Source: Secundilactobacillus silagincola (GTDB taxonomy: Bacteria; Bacillota; Bacilli; Lactobacillales; Lactobacillaceae). Taken from it: a stretch of DNA of 64,000 nucleotides. A program made the position numbers and the translations under genes. Shown one piece after another: positions 1-9,564 of the stretch; positions within the stretch are counted from its first letter, which is position 1, and each line of letters starts with the position of its first letter. Below the pieces are notes generated by a model. The model was not told the origin of the DNA, ran no database searches, and saw only the letters and a list, made by a program, of their open reading frames with translations. Location: positions 49,226-113,225 of the forward strand of contig NZ_BCMJ01000008.1 of NCBI RefSeq assembly GCF_002583405.1. Reading direction: 5' to 3'.

Positions 1-1638
1 TTTCGCGGTTTCCAGATGATCACCCGTGATCATCACGGTTCGGATCCCCGCTTCCGCAGCTTGTGCTACCGCGGCGATTGCCGTTTCTCTTGGCGGATCG
101 ATCATCCCAATCAACCCGGCAAAAATTAAATCATGCTGTAGGTCTTCAATCGGTGTATTAGGCATGGTATCAAAGTACTTGTACCCTACTGCCAGTACTC
201 GCAGTGCATTGTGGGCAAAACGGTCGTGAATCTGGTTCATTTTGGCTTGCTCACTAGCTGATTGTTTAAGCGGTAAGCGATCAATTGCCCCCTTCACGAT
301 CAGTAATGCCCTGCCATCCGGTAATTGATGAAGCGTCGCCATAGTTTTCTTCGTTGAATTAAAGGGGTCTTCAGCCACTCGAAGCGCATCACGCTCAAAG
401 TCGGCTCGGGTTAATCCTTCGGCCGCCAACCAGCGAACAATGGCTAACTCAGTGGAATCACCAATTTCCACCCATTCATCGTTCACTTTTTCACGGGTGG
501 CATTGGTCGCCAGTCCCATTAACTGCATCAGCGTTTTGGTCTGCTCTTGAAGCGGACCATTACCCACCGTTGTTGGTTCCGAATCAAAAACCGACCAGAC
601 CTGTGTGACCGTCATCTGATTTTGGGTCAACGTCCCCGTCTTGTCGGAGGCAATCACGTTTACGCCACCAATCGTTTCAACGGCATCTACCCGACGCATA
701 ATGGCGTGCTGCTTAGCCATTGCTCCGACCCCGTGAGACAAACTAATGGTCACGATGATCGGCAAGGTTTCCGGCACTGCTGCCACGGCCAGCGAAACCC
801 CGATCATCAAAGCATCCGTTAGCGTATCACCCTGGAAAAAGAGACCTAAAATGGTAATAATAATACCACCTACGACTGCAACTGCCGTCAGCCGACTAGA
901 AAGCTGATTCAACCGTTTTTGTAATGGCGTTGTTCGTGTCTTTGTCCGGTTCAGCATACCTGCAATACTACCGATGGCCGTATTCATTCCAATAGCAGTG
1001 ACTACCATCTGACCGGTTCCCTGCGTCACACCCGTCCCGGAAAAAGCTTCATTGACGCGATCACCGATTTCAGCTGCTTCTGCCACCGGTTCCGCCGTTT
1101 TCTTAACCGGTTCACTTTCTCCAGTCAAAATAGCCTCATCGATTCGTAAATCGGTTGCTTCAACTAATCGACCGTCTGCGGGGATCTGATTTCCCCCTGA
1201 CAGTATAACCACGTCGCCAACGACCAGATCAGCGGCATCGATAACCTGTTGTTGGCCATCACGCATCACGGTCACTTCATGGACGTTCATCTTTTTTAAG
1301 GCGGCTAAGGATTTTTCGGCACTATGTTCTTGATACATGCCAATCAGCACGTTGATCACTAGAATACTACCAATCACAATGGTTTTCGTCCAGCCACCGT
1401 CTGCTGCAACAGCCAGATACGTCGACAACGCCACCGCAAATAATAGCACCAGTGACGCCACATCAGACAAATGGCGCCAAATCTTTTGAATAAGTGTTGG
1501 CGGCTTTTCTTCCTGCAACACGTTGCGACCATCATCTTGTCGCTGTGTCACCTGGACTTCAGTCAGCCCACTGGTCAAATTAGTTTTAAGTACCGTCTCC
1601 AGTTCTTGACGGTTCCTCTCAGCATTCGTCATTGTCAT
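1..1638 (-). CDS. Cation-transporting P-type ATPase, C-terminus cut by window edge
   Basis: ATP-driven cation pump of the P2-like class in the cytoplasmic membrane. The visible 546 residues hold an N-terminal cation-ATPase domain, two membrane segments at about residues 55-100, the actuator motif TGES, a PETLP motif at residues 289-293 in the fourth membrane helix, the phosphorylation motif DKTGTLT with Asp332, the nucleotide-binding KGA, and the hinge TGDH near the cut. The remaining part of the protein lies to the left of base 1. The ATG at 1638 follows AAAGGA by a normal distance. Calcium pumps usually have PEGLP; the Glu is kept here but Gly is Thr, so the ion (Ca, Mn, Mg or Na) cannot be assigned. 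It is the last gene of its strand group; the repeat at 1866-1968 lies upstream of it. Confidence 0.93.
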   Translation of the reverse strand, partial: MTMTNAERNRQELETVLKTNLTSGLTEVQVTQRQDDGRNVLQEEKPPTLIQKIWRHLSDVASLVLLFAVALSTYLAVAADGGWTKTIVIGSILVINVLIGMYQEHSAEKSLAALKKMNVHEVTVMRDGQQQVIDAADLVVGDVVILSGGNQIPADGRLVEATDLRIDEAILTGESEPVKKTAEPVAEAAEIGDRVNEAFSGTGVTQGTGQMVVTAIGMNTAIGSIAGMLNRTKTRTTPLQKRLNQLSSRLTAVAVVGGIIITILGLFFQGDTLTDALMIGVSLAVAAVPETLPIIVTISLSHGVGAMAKQHAIMRRVDAVETIGGVNVIASDKTGTLTQNQMTVTQVWSVFDSEPTTVGNGPLQEQTKTLMQLMGLATNATREKVNDEWVEIGDSTELAIVRWLAAEGLTRADFERDALRVAEDPFNSTKKTMATLHQLPDGRALLIVKGAIDRLPLKQSASEQAKMNQIHDRFAHNALRVLAVGYKYFDTMPNTPIEDLQHDLIFAGLIGMIDPPRETAIAAVAQAAEAGIRTVMITGDHLETAK

Positions 1639-1865
1639 AGTCAGCAGTCCTTTCTATGGGCGCTAGCCAGTCTATATCTACTTTTAGTGTACAGAATGCG
1701 CTGCCGAGATACCATGAATTAATTATGATTAGTATTAGAATTCTTCATGAATTTAAAAAGAGGTTGTGCTATAAATCTATATTGGTAAGTATCTCAATTA
1801 ATTTTTGGCCAGAATTAGTTTTTACTGTGCCTTGGAGCTATACAGAAATATAGCCTAATTACGCA
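1639..1865. other. Intergenic region upstream of the ATPase gene
   Basis: No gene is visible. The stretch is AT-rich and must carry the promoter of the ATPase gene. A weak inverted repeat (AATTC-N5-GAATT) lies near 1739-1753, and I could not fix a convincing -35/-10 pair. Confidence 0.4.
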
Positions 1866-1968
1866 ACAAAACTCAAATTCCGGCCATTTAACGCAAATAA
1901 TGCCTATTCCGCAAAAAGCACGGAATAGGCATTATTTGCGTTAAATTCTGGAATCTACCGAGTTTTGT
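1866..1968 (-). repeat. Long palindromic element, family 1, copy 1
   Basis: Imperfect inverted repeat of 103 bp. The apical stem is a perfect 26-bp arm pair (1886-1911 with 1921-1946) around a 9-nt loop. The outer arms are ACAAAACTC and GAGTTTTGT. Between them lie two asymmetric internal loops. Read on the minus strand, 5' GGTAG faces a short 3' loop, then ATTCC pairs with GGAAT, then AGA faces GGCC. A second copy with the same loops and different but still paired stems lies at 59148-59247. It starts 28 bp after the dipeptidase stop codon, in the same sense. There is no T-run, so it does not look like a plain terminator. Confidence 0.85.
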
Positions 1969-1995
1969 CACAGCTTGTTTAGATAAGGATAATTT

Positions 1996-3417
1996 CTACA
2001 AATTAACGTCCATGTTAAACGTTAACTTAGACAGTTCCAAACCATGTTCAAACAAATCATTCATTAACTTAGTCGTTCTGGCCTTCATCTCAGAAACAAT
2101 TAGATAGTTTTGCTGGGTAAGATACGTTGTCAATTCTTCACCGGACAGTTTGCTGGCGACTTCATCGGTCTTCCCAATATGCTGTGTAAACAATTCTTGA
2201 CTAGCTGTTAGATAATCGCGGTCGTCCTGCACAAATTCTGCGTACCGTGATTCAACCAACACAGATAACTTGCGATACATCCAATAGGCACTTTCTTGGT
2301 CAGCGTGCACAGGGGTGTTCACGTAGGAAGGATCCGTATCGTTAGCGTTGGCAAAGAATGGCACGTAAGGACTAAAGGCTGGTACGCCCAGACAAAGCCA
2401 CATGATGGCTGATTGTGCTTCAGGCACGTTATTTCTTAACTGCAGCACGTGAGAATTTTGCGTCCGGTTCATAGAAATGGGCCGAAACTTGGTCTTCAGT
2501 TTCTCAGGGCCATTTCCTAACGGATCATAGTCCGTCTCGTTGTAATGTGACCCCAGAATAAAGCTAATATCCGCCACGCTGATTTTACGGTTGGCATGGC
2601 AAATAAATGGTAGCTCTGATGAAGTTGGTGACTGTTCAACGTCTGGCATCAAATAACGTTGACCGTACCAAACGCGTGGTGTGTTGTAATGACGATCTTT
2701 CTCCGTACTGGTACCGAAAATATGACGAAAGTTCCAGTCAGATTGATCAGGATTTAAATGATGCTCGGACACAAAGTCTTGAATACCATCAGAGTACATA
2801 AAATTATCGGAATCATCAAAATCCACCGATTGAATGGCGACTTGATTAGCAGTAATCACAAAAGCATCGTCTGGGACGCGTTGGGCAACCCAGTGATGAC
2901 CCGTCACGATTTCCATATACCAAGCTTCATCCTTATCAGCGAACAAGACACCGTTACCTTCTGGCGAACCATACTGTTTAATTAAATCGCCCAGTACCTT
3001 AACACCGTTACGAGCGCTAGTGATCACTGGTAATACCATCGTCTGCATGGTATCTTCAGCCATGCCGTCAGCAACTAACGGGTCAAAAGCTAGCGCGTTA
3101 GGATTACCATACACACTTTCCGTAGCGCTCATGGCAACGTTGTGAGCATTGATACCACTCTCCTCATAAAGGCCAACCTTATCGACCTCTACGTTTGGCG
3201 TCGCCTGATAGCGAACCGCGTTCTTAGGGAGTGGTGCTTCAAACCCGTTTTGGGTCGATTGTAAAATTTTGCCTTCATTTTCTTCTGGTTGATGCATGTA
3301 AAAACGTTGCGGCGTTAACGGCAAAAACGTATCGTCATTTCTAGCAATCATGACGGAACCGTCAATTGACGCGTTCTTACCAACTAAAACTGAGGTACAA
3401 GCTGAAAGATGTGTCAT
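1996..3417 (-). CDS. pepD: C69-family dipeptidase
   Basis: Intracellular dipeptidase of the Ntn-hydrolase family C69, common in lactic acid bacteria, where it completes the breakdown of imported peptides. The 473-residue length is typical. The N-terminus has the ACTSVLVGK signature with Cys7 as the likely nucleophile, exposed by processing, followed by SIDGSVMIARNDD. There is no signal peptide, so it should be cytosolic. The ATG at 3417 has AAAGGAG just upstream. The gene is divergent from the NADH oxidase and is followed by the family-1 palindrome. Confidence 0.93.
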   Translation of the reverse strand: MTHLSACTSVLVGKNASIDGSVMIARNDDTFLPLTPQRFYMHQPEENEGKILQSTQNGFEAPLPKNAVRYQATPNVEVDKVGLYEESGINAHNVAMSATESVYGNPNALAFDPLVADGMAEDTMQTMVLPVITSARNGVKVLGDLIKQYGSPEGNGVLFADKDEAWYMEIVTGHHWVAQRVPDDAFVITANQVAIQSVDFDDSDNFMYSDGIQDFVSEHHLNPDQSDWNFRHIFGTSTEKDRHYNTPRVWYGQRYLMPDVEQSPTSSELPFICHANRKISVADISFILGSHYNETDYDPLGNGPEKLKTKFRPISMNRTQNSHVLQLRNNVPEAQSAIMWLCLGVPAFSPYVPFFANANDTDPSYVNTPVHADQESAYWMYRKLSVLVESRYAEFVQDDRDYLTASQELFTQHIGKTDEVASKLSGEELTTYLTQQNYLIVSEMKARTTKLMNDLFEHGLELSKLTFNMDVNL

Positions 3418-3479
3418 GGAAATTCTCCTTTAAATTTTGTCTGCTATTAGTATATCGCAATTTAATTATTCGAAAACAC

Positions 3480-3493
3480 TGTAAGCGATTTCT
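3480..3493 (+). promoter_or_regulatory. Candidate CcpA (cre) site upstream of nox
   Basis: TGTAAGCGATTTCT matches the cre consensus TGWAANCGNTNWCA at all but the last position. It lies 17 bp upstream of the -35 box of the NADH oxidase promoter, in the gap shared with pepD. Match by eye only. Confidence 0.45.
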
Positions 3494-3510
3494 TTTTTCT
3501 TGTGAAACTA

Positions 3511-3538
3511 TTGACAACCACTTTCTCTCGTGTAAAAT
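3511..3538 (+). promoter_or_regulatory. Promoter of nox
   Basis: TTGACA (3511-3516), a 16-bp spacer and TAAAAT (3533-3538), about 55 bp before the start codon: a good sigma-A type promoter. Confidence 0.7.
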
Positions 3539-3592
3539 ACAATTGTGAACAACTATACTTAATTAAATGTTTTAACATAGGAGGACATTTTG

Positions 3593-4942
3593 ATGAAGGT
3601 CGCAGTGATTGGTTGTACCCATGCAGGTACGTTTGCAACAAAACAAATTTTAGCGGAGAATCCTGATGCTGAGGTAACAGTTTACGAAAAAAACGATGTG
3701 ATTTCGTTTCTATCTTGCGGGATTGCGCTTTACTTAGGCGGACAAGTGAAGGATCCACAAGGACTTTTCTATTCAAATCCAGATGAATTATCAAAACTCG
3801 GGGCAACAGTTTTGATGAGACACAACGTAACAGCTATTGATAATCAGGCACACACCATTACCGTGGAGGACCTGGCAACCCACGAAGTCACCACCAGCTC
3901 ATATGATAAATTAGTGATGACATCGGGCTCTTGGCCTATCATCCCACCAATTCCCGGTATTGATAGCGATAAGGTACTGCTGTGCAAAAACTGGGCTCAT
4001 GCTCAAACGCTTTTCCAAAAAGCAGAAAATGCTAAGCGAATCGCCGTTATTGGTGCCGGCTACATTGGTGCTGAACTAGCTGAAGCCTATTCACTCAAGG
4101 GGCATGATGTCACATTGATTGATGCTCAAGATCGCGTTATGCCAAAATATTTTGATAGTGCGTTTACCGATAAAATCGAAGATGAATACCGTGCACACAA
4201 CGTTCAGTTAGCCTTGAGTCAAAAAGTTCAGGGGTTTGAAACAACCGCTGATGGTGTCACGATCACCACGGATAAAGAAGCCATCGACGTTGATCTTGCA
4301 GTTTTATGCATTGGTTTCCGGCCAAACACCGACCTATTAGCAGGCAAAGTAGACATGGCCAAAAATGGTGCCATTCTAACCAACGACTACATGCAAACCA
4401 GTGACCCGGATATTTTTGCTGCCGGCGATAGTGCAGCGGTGCACTACAATCCAACGGGTAAGAATGCTTACATTCCATTAGCAACCAACGCGGTTCGTCA
4501 AGGAATCCTGGTTGGAAAAAACATCGTTAAACCAACGGTGAAATACATGGGAACACAATCATCATCTGGCTTGGCTCTCTACGGTACCTCGCTTTGCTCA
4601 ACGGGATTAACCTATGAAGCTGCGAAGGCCCAAGGCATTAACGCTGAGCAGGTCATTATTACGGATAACTACCGGCCAGAATTCATGCCAACTACCCTTC
4701 CTGTCACCATGTCCTTGGTCTTTAATCCGGACACCCGTGAAATTCTCGGTGGTGCTCTGATGAGTAAATACGATATTTCACAATCTGCAAACTTACTATC
4801 CGTTTGCATCCAAAATCACAACACCATTGATGACCTCGCAATGGTCGACATGTTATTCCAACCCAACTTCGACCGGCCATTTAACTACCTAAACATTCTG
4901 GGTCAAGCTGCTCAAGAAAAATTAACCACGGTAAAAGCTTAA
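3593..4942 (+). CDS. nox: NADH oxidase (FAD-dependent, peroxide-reductase family)
   Basis: Flavoprotein that oxidises NADH with oxygen, probably to water, in the cytosol. The 449-residue protein starts with the FAD-binding MKVAVIGCTHAG. A single redox-active Cys42 sits in SFLSCGIALYLGG, exactly where Cys42 lies in enterococcal Nox/Npx. A second Rossmann motif (IGAGYIGAELAE, about residues 152-163) binds NADH, and AAGDSA near residue 280 is the second FAD motif. I chose the ATG at 3593, 7 nt after AGGAGGA, over the TTG directly before it. It has its own promoter and ends in the terminator at 4957-5003. Whether the product is water or peroxide cannot be proven by sequence, but a Cys42-only enzyme of this length is usually water-forming. 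Confidence 0.95.
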   Translation: MKVAVIGCTHAGTFATKQILAENPDAEVTVYEKNDVISFLSCGIALYLGGQVKDPQGLFYSNPDELSKLGATVLMRHNVTAIDNQAHTITVEDLATHEVTTSSYDKLVMTSGSWPIIPPIPGIDSDKVLLCKNWAHAQTLFQKAENAKRIAVIGAGYIGAELAEAYSLKGHDVTLIDAQDRVMPKYFDSAFTDKIEDEYRAHNVQLALSQKVQGFETTADGVTITTDKEAIDVDLAVLCIGFRPNTDLLAGKVDMAKNGAILTNDYMQTSDPDIFAAGDSAAVHYNPTGKNAYIPLATNAVRQGILVGKNIVKPTVKYMGTQSSSGLALYGTSLCSTGLTYEAAKAQGINAEQVIITDNYRPEFMPTTLPVTMSLVFNPDTREILGGALMSKYDISQSANLLSVCIQNHNTIDDLAMVDMLFQPNFDRPFNYLNILGQAAQEKLTTVKA

Positions 4943-4956
4943 TCATCATGTAAATC

Positions 4957-5003
4957 AAAAAATCCTGATACTCAGCGAAACGGCTGAACATCAGGATTTT
5001 TTT
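4957..5003. terminator. Bidirectional terminator between nox and prfC
   Basis: Stem AATCCTGAT...ATCAGGATT with inner TCAGC/GCTGA, flanked by A- and T-runs. It serves both convergent genes. Confidence 0.9.
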
Positions 5004-5013
5004 ATATTTTCTA

Positions 5014-6582
5014 TTACAGTTTCGATGTTAACTTAACGTCTGGATATTTGTCGGTGAACCAGCGCTCTGCAAACTGGTTTTCAAACAAGAACAGCGGCTC
5101 TCCCGCTAAATCTTTCACCAGCAAATTTCGGCTGGAAGACATGCGTTCATCCAACTGTTCTGGATCGATCCAGCGGGCAATTTTATGGCCCATGGGTTCC
5201 ATCACAACGTCAGAATTATATTCGTTTTTCATCCGGAACTGAAAGACTTCAAACTGCAGTTGTCCAACAGCACCAAGGATATAGTCACCAGTTGTGTAAG
5301 AAGTGTATAGCTGAATGGCACCTTCTTGAACCAACTGCGAAATCCCCTTATGGAATGACTTTTGCTTCATGACGTTCTTAGCCGTTACCCGCACAAATAG
5401 TTCAGGCGTAAACTGCGGTAACTTCTCGAACTGCAGTTTCTTCTTACCCGTATAAACGGTATCACCGATTTGGTAATTTCCGGTATCGTAAAGACCAATA
5501 ATGTCTCCAGCAACCGCCGTTTCCACATTCTCACGGGTATCAGCCATGAACTGCGTCACGTTTGAAAGCCGCATGGTCTTACCCGTACGCCCTAATGTGA
5601 CGTCCATCCCACGTTGGAACAAACCGGAACAAACCCGCACAAAGGCGATCCGATCACGGTGTTTGGGATCCATGTTAGCTTGAATCTTAAAGACAAAGCC
5701 AGAGAATTCCTTGTCCGTTGGTTCTACGTCATCGCCCTCCTCAGTCCGGTGAGCTGCTGGTTGAGGAGCAAACTTCAGGTAGGTTTCCAAGAAAGTTTTG
5801 ACCCCAAAGTTAGCAAGAGCTGACCCGAAGAAGACAGGGGTTTGATCACCACTGGCAATTTTAGCTTCATCGAACTGATTGCCGGCATCTTCAATTAATT
5901 CCATGTTTTCACGGGCATCTTCATACCACGAATTGCTTTTCAGTGGTTCTGAATCGTCAATATCACCATTTTCATCTAATGGTAAGTAGGTCGTGCCATC
6001 GCTTTCAGGTCGGAATAAAGCGACCCGATTATGATAACGGTCGTAAAGGCCCTTCAGTTCCTTCCCCATACCAATGGGCCAGTTCATAGGATAACCTTCA
6101 ATACCCAGCACTTCTTCAAGTTCTGCAATCAGATCCATTGGGTCGCGACTATCACGATCCAATTTGTTCATGAAGGTAAAGATCGGGATCCCACGCATTT
6201 TACAAATCTTAAAGAGCTTTTTAGTTTGTGGTTCGATCCCTTTAGCCGAATCAATCACCATGACGGCAGAGTCCACCGCCATTAAAGTCCGGTAAGTATC
6301 TTCAGAAAAATCCTCATGTCCAGGGGTATCCAAAATGTTGATTCGTTTGCCTTCGTAGTCAAACTGCATTACTGAACTGGTAACGGAAATCCCACGTTTT
6401 TGTTCGATTTCCATCCAGTCTGATTTAGCAAAATTGCCACTTTTTTTAGCCTTAACCGTCCCAGCTTGACGCACAACACCACCGAACAGTAATAGTTGTT
6501 CGGTAATGGTCGTCTTACCCGCATCAGGGTGAGAGATAATGGCAAACGTGCGCCTGTTTGCCACGTCTTGTGATAATGTCAT
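5014..6582 (-). CDS. prfC: Peptide chain release factor 3
   Basis: Translational GTPase that removes RF1/RF2 from the ribosome after peptide release. The G1 motif is HPDAGKTT, G3 is [12 protein letters not shown] and G4 is NKLD; the C-terminal part has the RF3 domain. Two starts are possible. The ATG at 6609 overlaps the stop of the TagF-like gene, but the ATG at 6582 has AAAGGA at ideal spacing and gives the usual length of 522 residues ([19 protein letters not shown]), so I use 6582. It follows the teichoic-acid gene without a terminator and may be co-transcribed with it. Confidence 0.96.
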   Translation of the reverse strand: MTLSQDVANRRTFAIISHPDAGKTTITEQLLLFGGVVRQAGTVKAKKSGNFAKSDWMEIEQKRGISVTSSVMQFDYEGKRINILDTPGHEDFSEDTYRTLMAVDSAVMVIDSAKGIEPQTKKLFKICKMRGIPIFTFMNKLDRDSRDPMDLIAELEEVLGIEGYPMNWPIGMGKELKGLYDRYHNRVALFRPESDGTTYLPLDENGDIDDSEPLKSNSWYEDARENMELIEDAGNQFDEAKIASGDQTPVFFGSALANFGVKTFLETYLKFAPQPAAHRTEEGDDVEPTDKEFSGFVFKIQANMDPKHRDRIAFVRVCSGLFQRGMDVTLGRTGKTMRLSNVTQFMADTRENVETAVAGDIIGLYDTGNYQIGDTVYTGKKKLQFEKLPQFTPELFVRVTAKNVMKQKSFHKGISQLVQEGAIQLYTSYTTGDYILGAVGQLQFEVFQFRMKNEYNSDVVMEPMGHKIARWIDPEQLDERMSSSRNLLVKDLAGEPLFLFENQFAERWFTDKYPDVKLTSKL

Positions 6583-6608
6583 AGCACTATTCCTTTCCAG
6601 AATTGGCA

Positions 6609-8633
6609 TTAACCGTTCTTTTCAATCTGATGTACCACGTAGTTAACCACTTTCAGTGAACTTAGACCATCATCAATGGAACAGAAACGGTTATAAAATT
6701 TCATAAACTTCGGATCTTCACTCATATCAGGGTGTTTGAGTCCATCGGCAATGCCGGAAAGCAACTCTTTTTCGTTATTGGCGATTTGTCCTGGCAGATC
6801 TTTTTCGTAATCCAGGTAGAAACCGCGTAATTCATCCTTGTACAAGTGATAATCGTACGGATAGAAGAGGATTGGCCGCTTCAAGTAGGCATAATCGAAG
6901 AAAACTGAGGAGTAGTCAGTGATCAGCATATCTGACACTAAGTATAAGTCAGAAATATTAGGATGGCTCGAGAAATCATAAACGAAATCCGTATAGTCAC
7001 TAATATCCATGGCGTTAGCAATCAAATAATGCATCCGTAAGATCAAAACGGTATCTTCACCGAACTGTTTCTTGAAATCATCTAAACTAAATGGCAGTTC
7101 AAAGGTATACTTACCCTTTTCAGCGAATTGATTATCCCGATACGTAGGTGCATACAGAACCACTTTTTTGTCCAATGGAATGCCCATTGATTCCTTCAAG
7201 GCAGTAATCTCATCCGGTTCGGTATTGATTAACTCATCATTTCGAGGATAACCAACCTTCAAGATCTGATTATTAAAGCCGAAAGCTGAACGGAAGATCT
7301 GAGTTGAATAATCATTGGGTGAAACTAACGCATCCCAGCGATTGGCTTCCTTCACAAAATTATCGTGATACTTACTGGTCGTCGTCCCAGGCATAGACAC
7401 ATTTTCAATATCCAGACCTAGTTTCTTTAACGGCGTACCGTGCCAAGTTTGAATATAAGTCACGTAAGACGGCTTCTTCACCCAAGCTGGGAACCGCGCA
7501 TTACTGATCCAGTAAGAACTCTTTTCCAGTGCCCGTACCCATTTGGAAGTTCGCCGAACAACGTAGGGAATCTGGTTTTGTTTACAGAATTTCTTCAACG
7601 AACGGTCGATTGACCAAACGAAAGTAAAACCAGGATAAAGTTCCGTAAATAATCGGTAAATGGCATACGGACTATCACTAACTTGTCGACCACCAAAACT
7701 TTCAAAGATAATGGTCGGTTGCTCATACGGCCGATGTCCAGACTTGAATAACCAGCGCATGCGCTGCAGATTGACCTTATCTTGGATCGTCCGGCCAAGG
7801 TTGGCCACTGCCTGTAATTTTTGTGGTAGTGCCGCAACCTTTTCACCAAGTGAAGGTGCCGGAAATTCTTTGATGACGATCCCGTTATTGATATTTTTCT
7901 CAATTAAAACCATCCGGCCACCTGGTAAAACGGACTGTGTCATCTGTCCTTCAAGTGAACGTGCCAGAATCACCCGCTGTTCAATTTGCTGGGTACCAAC
8001 CGTGTATTGGACGAACAAATCTTCAATCGAGTTTGATGGTAAATCAGTCAATGGAACGCTAGCTGTAAACAGGGTCTTTAATGAGCCTGCCGCAGTTGGG
8101 TAAGCTAAGTGCGCACCTGATTCCCGAGTTTTTAAAATGATCTTTTGGTCCTTGATTGGCTGCCCATTAATCCGATTATAACCGGTAATATTAAGGGCAT
8201 CCTCCGTTAAGTTGACAGAATTTATCGTGAATTCATCCTCGGGTTGCTGAGTATGAATGTTAAAAATCGCCATTCCCTCAGCATCCGAGTTAACTTGATA
8301 ATAACTGGTTAGCGATAACTGGTGACGGTCACTCAGATATTCGGATTCAATCTGTAAAATAACCTGTTCATCTGCAGTATCAAACGCCAAGAATAATTGC
8401 CAAGCAAACTCACTTTGACCAAAGGCTTCAAACTGCAGCTGATCGGGATCGATTTGGATTCGAATTAAGTTATTGTCCACCACCCGTGGAACGGGAACCG
8501 TTACTGAAGCTAAACTATTCGTTTCTAAGAGCATGACTCTCAAATTATCCAGAGAGCCGGGAACATCAATTAATTCAAATTCTAATTCTTGATTTTTCTT
8601 TTTTTGGTGTAAACCTGATAATATTGCACGCAC
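6609..8633 (-). CDS. TagF-like poly(glycerophosphate) glycerophosphotransferase
   Basis: Predicted CDP-glycerol glycerophosphotransferase that primes or extends the wall teichoic acid backbone at the inner membrane face. In this 674-residue protein the first ~280 residues form a beta-rich N-terminal region. The catalytic domain follows, with [18 protein letters not shown] near residue 308, [11 protein letters not shown] near 396 (His typical of the family) and [12 protein letters not shown] near 575. The start is GTG at 8633 with AAGGAGGG upstream. It lies 15 bp after an orphan protein that may act with it, and tagD, which supplies the substrate, is two genes upstream. Whether it is the primer (TagB-like) or the polymerase (TagF-like) cannot be told from sequence alone. 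Confidence 0.88.
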   Translation of the reverse strand: MRAILSGLHQKKKNQELEFELIDVPGSLDNLRVMLLETNSLASVTVPVPRVVDNNLIRIQIDPDQLQFEAFGQSEFAWQLFLAFDTADEQVILQIESEYLSDRHQLSLTSYYQVNSDAEGMAIFNIHTQQPEDEFTINSVNLTEDALNITGYNRINGQPIKDQKIILKTRESGAHLAYPTAAGSLKTLFTASVPLTDLPSNSIEDLFVQYTVGTQQIEQRVILARSLEGQMTQSVLPGGRMVLIEKNINNGIVIKEFPAPSLGEKVAALPQKLQAVANLGRTIQDKVNLQRMRWLFKSGHRPYEQPTIIFESFGGRQVSDSPYAIYRLFTELYPGFTFVWSIDRSLKKFCKQNQIPYVVRRTSKWVRALEKSSYWISNARFPAWVKKPSYVTYIQTWHGTPLKKLGLDIENVSMPGTTTSKYHDNFVKEANRWDALVSPNDYSTQIFRSAFGFNNQILKVGYPRNDELINTEPDEITALKESMGIPLDKKVVLYAPTYRDNQFAEKGKYTFELPFSLDDFKKQFGEDTVLILRMHYLIANAMDISDYTDFVYDFSSHPNISDLYLVSDMLITDYSSVFFDYAYLKRPILFYPYDYHLYKDELRGFYLDYEKDLPGQIANNEKELLSGIADGLKHPDMSEDPKFMKFYNRFCSIDDGLSSLKVVNYVVHQIEKNG

Positions 8634-8648
8634 GACTAACGACCCTCC

Positions 8649-9485
8649 TTAGTAATTAAAAATCAACTGTTGCGGTAAATATGGGGTCAATTCGGGATTA
8701 TCATTGAGATCAATAAATAAACCAGAATCAGCGGGAACAATTTTCTCCAACAAATTGGCGTAAAAAGAGTAAACGCTATCGAACCGGTCGTAGTTTTGAT
8801 AGCCCACCACTTCATAGGATAATTGTTCTTCTGAATCACGATAGATGACACGGTGCTCATCGTCTTCTTCAGAAATTAATTCGGTAAACTTTAACTTCGA
8901 AGTCCGTCCCATAGTATAGGCAAAGTTGACGGTCCGAGCGTGCCGGATAAATCGGTAAACCACTTGCCCTTGTTGATTCAGCAATAGTGCCTGAGCTAAT
9001 TTGCCATCACGGTAAGTTAAGAGTCCAAACTGGTTACCTGCTTCGTACACGGCAGCAGAAATGGGCTGATGGTCAGCGTAACGCATTTTTAGTAGTGGCT
9101 GCTGATTGCCGTCTTCTTTCACTTCGGCAACAATTTCACCATCTTTTACGTAGCGGACTGTTGGTCTCTCCAGCGCGTTGGTGGCTTCAAAGCGATGAAG
9201 TGGTAAGTCTTCGAAGTCAGCTTTGAACTGCTCCGACTCAGCAACGTCCACACCCGCTTCATCTGCCACTAAATCTGCCAACGACACCACGTTAAGCTGG
9301 GCCAGCCGTTTTGCTTTAAAAATTGACTGAACCAAACGACGGGCGATTTCGTAATCGTCAAACTGAATCATCGCTAAAAGAATGGTGACCTGAACCTGAT
9401 CGTTCATTAGCGACTTCACTTTTTGTTTAAACGTCAGCTTCTTTAAGCCGGCTAAAGACGTCACCAAAAATATTGCTTGTTTCAT
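8649..9485 (-). CDS. Protein of unknown function in the teichoic acid cluster
   Basis: A 278-residue soluble protein with no signal peptide and no catalytic motif that I recognise. The middle part (about residues 105-185: VRYVKDGEIVAEV, GLLTYRDGKLAQALLL, GQVVYRFI) is a series of short beta-hairpin-like strands. It resembles the N-terminal non-catalytic region of poly(glycerol-phosphate) alpha-glucosyltransferases (TagE/GtfA type), but the GT4 catalytic half is absent. It begins after GTGAGG, ends 15 bp before the TagF-like gene, and should be co-transcribed with it. A role as partner or scaffold of the teichoic acid machinery is inference. Confidence 0.75.
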   Translation of the reverse strand: MKQAIFLVTSLAGLKKLTFKQKVKSLMNDQVQVTILLAMIQFDDYEIARRLVQSIFKAKRLAQLNVVSLADLVADEAGVDVAESEQFKADFEDLPLHRFEATNALERPTVRYVKDGEIVAEVKEDGNQQPLLKMRYADHQPISAAVYEAGNQFGLLTYRDGKLAQALLLNQQGQVVYRFIRHARTVNFAYTMGRTSKLKFTELISEEDDEHRVIYRDSEEQLSYEVVGYQNYDRFDSVYSFYANLLEKIVPADSGLFIDLNDNPELTPYLPQQLIFNY

Positions 9486-9516
9486 TACGGCATTAACCTC
9501 ACTTTAAATTGCAATA

Positions 9517-9547
9517 AAATATCCCTAGTCGCAACTGGGGATATTTG
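9517..9547 (-). terminator. Hairpin after tagD
   Basis: ATATCCC and GGGATAT around a short loop, followed on the minus strand by a weak T-rich stretch. It is either a terminator of tagD or an attenuator before the two downstream genes. Confidence 0.6.
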
Positions 9548-9564
9548 TCGTTACATTCAACTGA

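Noticed and set aside
547..822. Open frames on the plus strand opposite the ATPase gene
   Set aside because: They lie antisense to a well-supported gene with intact family motifs and have no ribosome sites.
1866..1968. Plain Rho-independent terminator
   Set aside because: The 26-bp apical stem, long outer arms, conserved internal loops, lack of a T-run and a second dispersed copy do not fit a simple terminator.
3590..3592. TTG as start of nox
   Set aside because: It directly precedes an ATG that has better spacing to AGGAGGA and matches the family N-terminus.
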